From an uncultured Eubacteriales bacterium (lineage in GTDB: Bacteria > Bacillota > Clostridia > Peptostreptococcales > Anaerovoracaceae), in assembly GCA_902797405.1 (NCBI GenBank), contig CADBSP010000151.1:1-7778 (forward strand): a stretch of DNA of 7,778 bases, in the 5' to 3' direction. Position numbers and translations under genes: made by a program. Under the pieces are notes generated by a model. That model ran no database searches. It saw only the letters and a list, made by a program, of their open reading frames with translations, and was not told the DNA's origin. Below, piece by piece: positions 4,761 to 7,778 of the stretch. Each line of letters begins with the position of its first letter. The first letter of the stretch is position 1.

Positions 4761-4912
4761 GAAAGACCAAAGAAATCGAAAGAGAGTCGAATTTGAAAAC
4801 TTTAAAAAATCGAAATATAGTCGATTTTAAAATTTTAAAAATCGAAATAGAATTGACTCTAGAAAAGCTTAAGGCAATCGAAAAAAGTGGTTCTAGAAAG
4901 GAAATATTTCAG
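4741..4912. repeat. Degenerate tandem array, about 34-bp period, five units
   Basis: ACCGAAA or ATCGAAA begins units at 4741, 4775, 4809, 4841 and 4877 (steps 34, 34, 32, 36). Units 2 and 3 match at most positions (ATCGAAA-A-AGTCGA-TTT). Units 1 and 5 match at 17 of 18 bases (4743-4760 against 4879-4896). Unit 1 contains the last codons and stop of the TM2 gene, so the array grows out of the gene's 3' end. Unit 3 forms an AT-only hairpin, AAAATCGA (4806-4813) with TCGATTTT (4821-4828), a weak possible terminator. Confidence 0.75.
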
Positions 4913-4968
4913 AATAATAACAATCCCGGAAATGGGTTTATAAAAGTTAATGTATTAAGGAAAGTAAC

Positions 4969-6033
4969 ATGTTTGACAAACTGGATTTTATAAGTGAAAA
5001 ATACAATGAGATGGCGCTGAAGGCCTCCGACCCAGCAGTAATAGCCAACCAAAAGGAATGGCAGAAATGCGTAAAGGAAATGGGGGAGATGGAGCCCATC
5101 GTAAAGAAATACGAGGAATATAAGGCAGCCAAGCAGAGTCTGGCGGACGCCAAAGATATTGTCGAGAACGAGAGTGATGAGGAGCTTCGCGACCTGGCTA
5201 AAATGGAAATCTCCGAAGCAGAGGAAAGTCTAGAGACTCTCACCGAGGAGCTTAAGATTTTGTTGCTCCCAAAGGATCCTAACGATGAGCGAAACGTCAT
5301 CTTGGAAGTTCGCGCAGGAACAGGCGGCGAAGAAGCGGCTCTATTTGGTGGCGATCTTCTTAGAATGTACACCCGCTATGCCGAGCGTCATCGTTGGAAG
5401 ACAGAACTCATGGATGTGAATGACACAGGAATCGGAGGCATCAAAGAAGCCACGGTCATGATCAAAGGAAAGGGCGCCTATTCCCGTCTCAAATACGAGA
5501 GCGGCGTTCACCGTGTTCAGAGAGTTCCGGAGACTGAATCAAGCGGTAGAATCCACACATCGGCTGCGACAATCGCAGTGCTTCCGGAAGTCGACGACGT
5601 AGAGGTCGACCTGGATCCAAACGACGTAAGAGTAGACGTTTACCGCGCATCCGGAAACGGTGGCCAGTGCGTTAACACAACTGACTCCGCAGTTCGTCTC
5701 ACTCACGAACCGACGGGACTTGTTGTAACCTGCCAGGACGAAAAATCTCAGATCAAAAATAAAGAAAAAGCCTTTAAGGTACTTCGTTCCAGGCTTTACG
5801 ATTTGATGCTTCAGAAACAGCAGAGCGAAATCTCCGCAGAACGTAAGAGCCAAATCGGTTCCGGTGACCGATCTGAGAGAATCAGAACATACAACTTCCC
5901 ACAGGGCCGTTGCACCGATCACAGAATTGGCATGACTCTATATAAATTAGACTCAATCCTGGATGGTGATATCGATGAAATAATCGACGGACTCATAACC
6001 AGCGACCAGGCAGAGAAGATGAAAGCATTCTAA
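4969..6033 (+). CDS. prfA: Peptide chain release factor 1
   Basis: 354 aa, the usual length for bacterial RF1. It reads UAA and UAG in the ribosomal A site and triggers hydrolysis of peptidyl-tRNA in the cytoplasm. Domain 1 is the N-terminal helical region (1-100). RAGTGGEEA (115-123) opens the PCRF core. The stop-codon recognition tripeptide is Pro-Glu-Thr at 187-189 (RVQRVPETES), an RF1-type P-x-T motif, not the SPF of RF2. The catalytic GGQ is at 231-233 in SGNGGQCVNTTDSAVR; Asn and Cys flank it where E. coli has Ala and His. The end, TDHRIGMTLYKLDSILDGD, is typical. AAGGAAAG (4957-4964) gives a good ribosome site before the ATG. prmC, which methylates this glutamine and often sits next to prfA, is not beside it here. 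Confidence 0.97.
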   Translation: MFDKLDFISEKYNEMALKASDPAVIANQKEWQKCVKEMGEMEPIVKKYEEYKAAKQSLADAKDIVENESDEELRDLAKMEISEAEESLETLTEELKILLLPKDPNDERNVILEVRAGTGGEEAALFGGDLLRMYTRYAERHRWKTELMDVNDTGIGGIKEATVMIKGKGAYSRLKYESGVHRVQRVPETESSGRIHTSAATIAVLPEVDDVEVDLDPNDVRVDVYRASGNGGQCVNTTDSAVRLTHEPTGLVVTCQDEKSQIKNKEKAFKVLRSRLYDLMLQKQQSEISAERKSQIGSGDRSERIRTYNFPQGRCTDHRIGMTLYKLDSILDGDIDEIIDGLITSDQAEKMKAF

Positions 6034-6163
6034 TAAGCCGAGCATGAACCAAAGGACTGCATCTTGGAAAACAAGCAAAGAGCAGAAAAGATAGCATTCC
6101 GGAAAATGCACAAATCAGAGAAGAATGCATCCTAAAAAACAAGCATAAAGGTGCGCAAAGAAG
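6025..6163. repeat. Degenerate tandem array, about 34-bp period, four units
   Basis: GCATTC, GCATCT, GCATTC and GCATCC begin units at 6025, 6059, 6094 and 6127 (steps 34, 35, 33); a weaker GCACGA follows at 6164. Units 2 and 4 share GCATC--T--AAAACAAGCA. Units 1 and 4 share GCAT-CTAA and AGCAT-AA. Unit 1 includes the last two codons and stop of prfA (GCA TTC TAA). The array fills most of the gap to the next gene. CAAGCATAAAGGT at about 6140 resembles CAAGCATATAAGGT in the array at 3942, the only cross-array likeness I noticed. Confidence 0.6.
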
Positions 6164-6199
6164 GCACGAAGAATCTTTTGTTTAAAGTAGGAAATCAAA

Positions 6200-7243
6200 T
6201 TGCGTGATAGAGAACGAAACATAGAGAATAATAACGCCTTTGGTATTCAGGAAGAAATCCAAACGGTGATTTTAAGTGACAAAGATAGCGATATACAGAA
6301 GGCCGGCGAAATAATTCGCAACGGTGGTTTAGTTGCGTTTCCAACAGAAACGGTTTATGGACTTGGAGCAGATGCACTGAACCTCATGGCAGTCTCCAAG
6401 ATTTATAGAGCAAAGGGTCGCCCGTCGGACAACCCAATGATTGTCCACATTGCGGATAAAGAAACACTGAAGGAACTCGCATTAGAGATAACTCCGGCTA
6501 TGGAGAAACTCATAGAAGCCTTTTGGCCGGGACCGATGACTTTGATAGTTAAACGCCAGCCACACATACCCGATGTGACAACGGGAGGACTGGATACAGT
6601 CGGAATCAGATTCCCGTCGAACCCCGTGGCTCAGGCACTAATCAAAGCCGCAGGTTGCCCGGTTGCAGCACCAAGCGCGAACCTATCGGGTAAGCCAAGC
6701 CCAACGACAGCAGCTCACGTGGAGAATGACATGATGGGAAGAGTTGATGCGATAATCGAGAGTGGTGACTGCAAGCACGGAATTGAATCCACAGTAATCG
6801 ATATGACGGGAGTAATCCCCATGATACTCCGCCCGGGCGTAATAACCAGCGGCATGATGAGCGAGGTGTTAGGGAAAAAAGTTAAACTTGATCCTGCGCT
6901 TAATGCCAGAGTCGGTGAGGACTTCCAACCCAGATCCCCAGGCATGAAATATAAGCACTACGCACCACAGGCCGAAATGAGAATCTATAGTGGCCTTCCG
7001 GAGAAAGTGGAAGCTGCCATAAAGGCAGCGGAGGATGAACTCATCGCAGACGGCCAGGTGGTAAAAGTGATAAAGTTTAAGGATGAAATCACCGCTGCGC
7101 ACGACCTCTTTGCTAAACTTAGGGACGCTGATGATGAGGACGTCGATGTAATTTTGGCTGCCGCACTTCCGGAGGAAGGACTCGGATTCTCGGTTATGAA
7201 CCGTATGCTGAAATCTGCGGGATACAACGTAATAGAAGTTTAA
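6200..7243 (+). CDS. tsaC: Threonylcarbamoyl-AMP synthase, Sua5/YwlC type
   Basis: 347 aa, the two-domain Sua5 form (B. subtilis YwlC is similar in size). It makes threonylcarbamoyl-AMP from threonine, bicarbonate and ATP for the t6A37 modification of ANN-decoding tRNAs. The YrdC/TsaC domain spans about 31-215: GGLVAFPTETVYGLGADA (42-59), the nucleotide-site KGRPSDNP (72-79), FWPGPMTL, VGIRFPSNP, AAPSANLSGKPSPT and STVIDM. The linker SPGMKYKHYAP (246-256) leads into the C-terminal Sua5 domain ending GLGFSVMNRMLKSAGYNVI. The start is TTG 6200: AGGA (6189-6192) lies 7 nt upstream, and no in-frame ATG occurs before the conserved domain. It follows prfA by 166 bp of repeat DNA and precedes rpiB. 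Confidence 0.95.
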   Translation: MRDRERNIENNNAFGIQEEIQTVILSDKDSDIQKAGEIIRNGGLVAFPTETVYGLGADALNLMAVSKIYRAKGRPSDNPMIVHIADKETLKELALEITPAMEKLIEAFWPGPMTLIVKRQPHIPDVTTGGLDTVGIRFPSNPVAQALIKAAGCPVAAPSANLSGKPSPTTAAHVENDMMGRVDAIIESGDCKHGIESTVIDMTGVIPMILRPGVITSGMMSEVLGKKVKLDPALNARVGEDFQPRSPGMKYKHYAPQAEMRIYSGLPEKVEAAIKAAEDELIADGQVVKVIKFKDEITAAHDLFAKLRDADDEDVDVILAAALPEEGLGFSVMNRMLKSAGYNVIEV

Positions 7244-7265
7244 AAAAATAACGAGAAGCTGAAAC

Positions 7266-7317
7266 CAAAATACAGAAAAACAGCGATAACACAAAATACA
7301 GAGAAACAGTAATAACA
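7266..7317. repeat. 26-bp tandem repeat after tsaC
   Basis: 7266-7291 and 7292-7317 both read CAAAATACAGA/G-AAACAG followed by YRATAACA, with three differences in 26. A third, worn unit may lie at 7240-7265 (AAAATAACGAGAAGCTGA), next to the tsaC stop codon at 7241-7243. No hairpin with a T-run is present, so this is not a terminator. Confidence 0.75.
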
Positions 7318-7398
7318 ATCGAAGCGAATTGTGCCGAGAAACATATTGTTAATCAATACGAGTAAATCAAAAGTAATAGAATTAAATCAGGAGCAAAC

Positions 7399-7778
7399 AT
7401 GATAATTGCAATGGCCGCCGACCACGGTGGATATGAATTAAAAAATGCGATAAAGGAACACCTTAAAGAGCGATCAACCGCGCCAATATACAATATAAAA
7501 GAAGGTGCGACACCCGACGAAAAAGGTTTTTACAGTGATGCTGACTTTGATGTCGTTCAGGATAAAATCCGAATCGTAGACCTGGGAACGAACAGCGGTG
7601 ACTCGGTTGACTATCCCGATTACGGAAAGGCCTGCGCAGAAGCGGTCGCAAGCGGTAAAGCCAACCTAGGAATCGTATGCTGCGGAACAGGAATCGGAAT
7701 ATCCATCGCAGCCAACAAAGTGAAAGGTGTCCGCTGTGGGCTTTGCACATCCGTGGAAATGGCTCGTCTAACAAAGGA
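7399..7778 (+). CDS. rpiB: Ribose-5-phosphate isomerase B (RpiB/LacAB family), 3' end missing
   Basis: Interconverts ribose 5-phosphate and ribulose 5-phosphate in the pentose phosphate pathway. 126 codons are present before the right edge. Family marks: MIIAMAADHGGYELK (Asp8, His9), SVDYPDY (69-75) and the active-site loop CCGTGIGISIAANK, with Cys95 as the likely catalytic base and Thr97. Between KEHLKER (19-25) and IVDLGTNSGDSVDYPDY (59-75) lie about 34 residues where E. coli RpiB has about 5, an insertion of roughly 30 residues; Cys66 of E. coli RpiB corresponds to Cys95 here. The insert is acidic and in frame, and the flanking core is intact, so the gene is probably functional. AGGAG (7389-7393) precedes the ATG. 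Confidence 0.93.
   Translation, partial: MIIAMAADHGGYELKNAIKEHLKERSTAPIYNIKEGATPDEKGFYSDADFDVVQDKIRIVDLGTNSGDSVDYPDYGKACAEAVASGKANLGIVCCGTGIGISIAANKVKGVRCGLCTSVEMARLTK

Noticed and set aside
4751..4993. 80-codon + strand frame across the array after the TM2 gene
   Set aside because: It begins inside the last TM2 codons, has no ribosome site, runs into prfA, and its Lys/Glu-rich content follows from the AT-rich repeat.
5640..5720. Altered GGQ context (Asn and Cys flanking) as a sign of a defective release factor
   Set aside because: GGQ and the surrounding VNTTDSAVR are intact, and the flanking positions vary naturally among RF1 proteins.
4741..6163. CRISPR array suggested by ~34-bp periodic repeats
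   Set aside because: Units are diverged throughout, with no constant repeat alternating with unique spacers, and no cas genes are present.
172..7778. tRNA, rRNA, riboswitch, transposase or phage genes
   Set aside because: I looked for tRNA-like cloverleaf ends, large structured leaders and typical transposase or integrase motifs in the gaps and frames and saw none.

Overview
The window looks like chromosomal DNA of a low-to-medium GC Gram-positive bacterium (Bacillota, most likely class Clostridia). The grounds are Shine-Dalgarno-rich starts, a sortase, zinc-ribbon membrane proteins with DUF4870-like and TM2 domains, a YdbC-type PC4 protein, and the linkage of prfA, a Sua5-type tsaC and rpiB, which recalls the prfA-prmC-ywlC...rpiB neighbourhood of Bacillota. 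The genus cannot be told. Every gene I can support is on the + strand.

Layout. 1-171 is an open frame cut by the left edge and not identified. 172-565 is AT-rich non-coding DNA full of inverted and direct repeats: a 16-bp inverted repeat, a GAGGTGC palindrome cluster and a duplicated purine-rich leader. A possible 58-codon gene follows at 566-742. 830-1794 is an accessory block: a promoter with a built-in 14-bp palindromic operator, a toxin-first type II toxin-antitoxin pair (higB-higA) and a closely spaced ydbC. The 3' end of ydbC is duplicated in tandem. Then comes a single sortase gene (1999-2664) with a promoter placed so close that its mRNA would be leaderless or nearly so, followed by a clear rho-independent terminator.

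2711-4760 holds two consecutive zinc-ribbon membrane proteins. They share a near-identical N-terminal four-cysteine ribbon, then differ: an Ala/Glu-rich linker with a DUF4870/Tic20-like membrane domain, and a Gln/Trp repeat linker with a TM2 domain. 4969-7778 is housekeeping: peptide release factor 1 (prfA), threonylcarbamoyl-AMP synthase (Sua5/TsaC) and ribose-5-phosphate isomerase B (rpiB, cut by the right edge). These three may be co-transcribed, since no terminator is visible between them.

The most unusual signal is not a gene. The spaces after three genes (DUF4870 protein, TM2 protein, prfA) each hold a degenerate tandem repeat with a period of about 32-37 bp. The repeat sequence differs at each site, and at two sites the array begins inside the last codons of the upstream gene. 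A 26-bp tandem repeat follows tsaC and a 65-bp duplication covers the end of ydbC. The rpiB product also carries an unusual insertion of about 30 residues near its N terminus. I see no phage, transposase, CRISPR array, tRNA or rRNA in the window.
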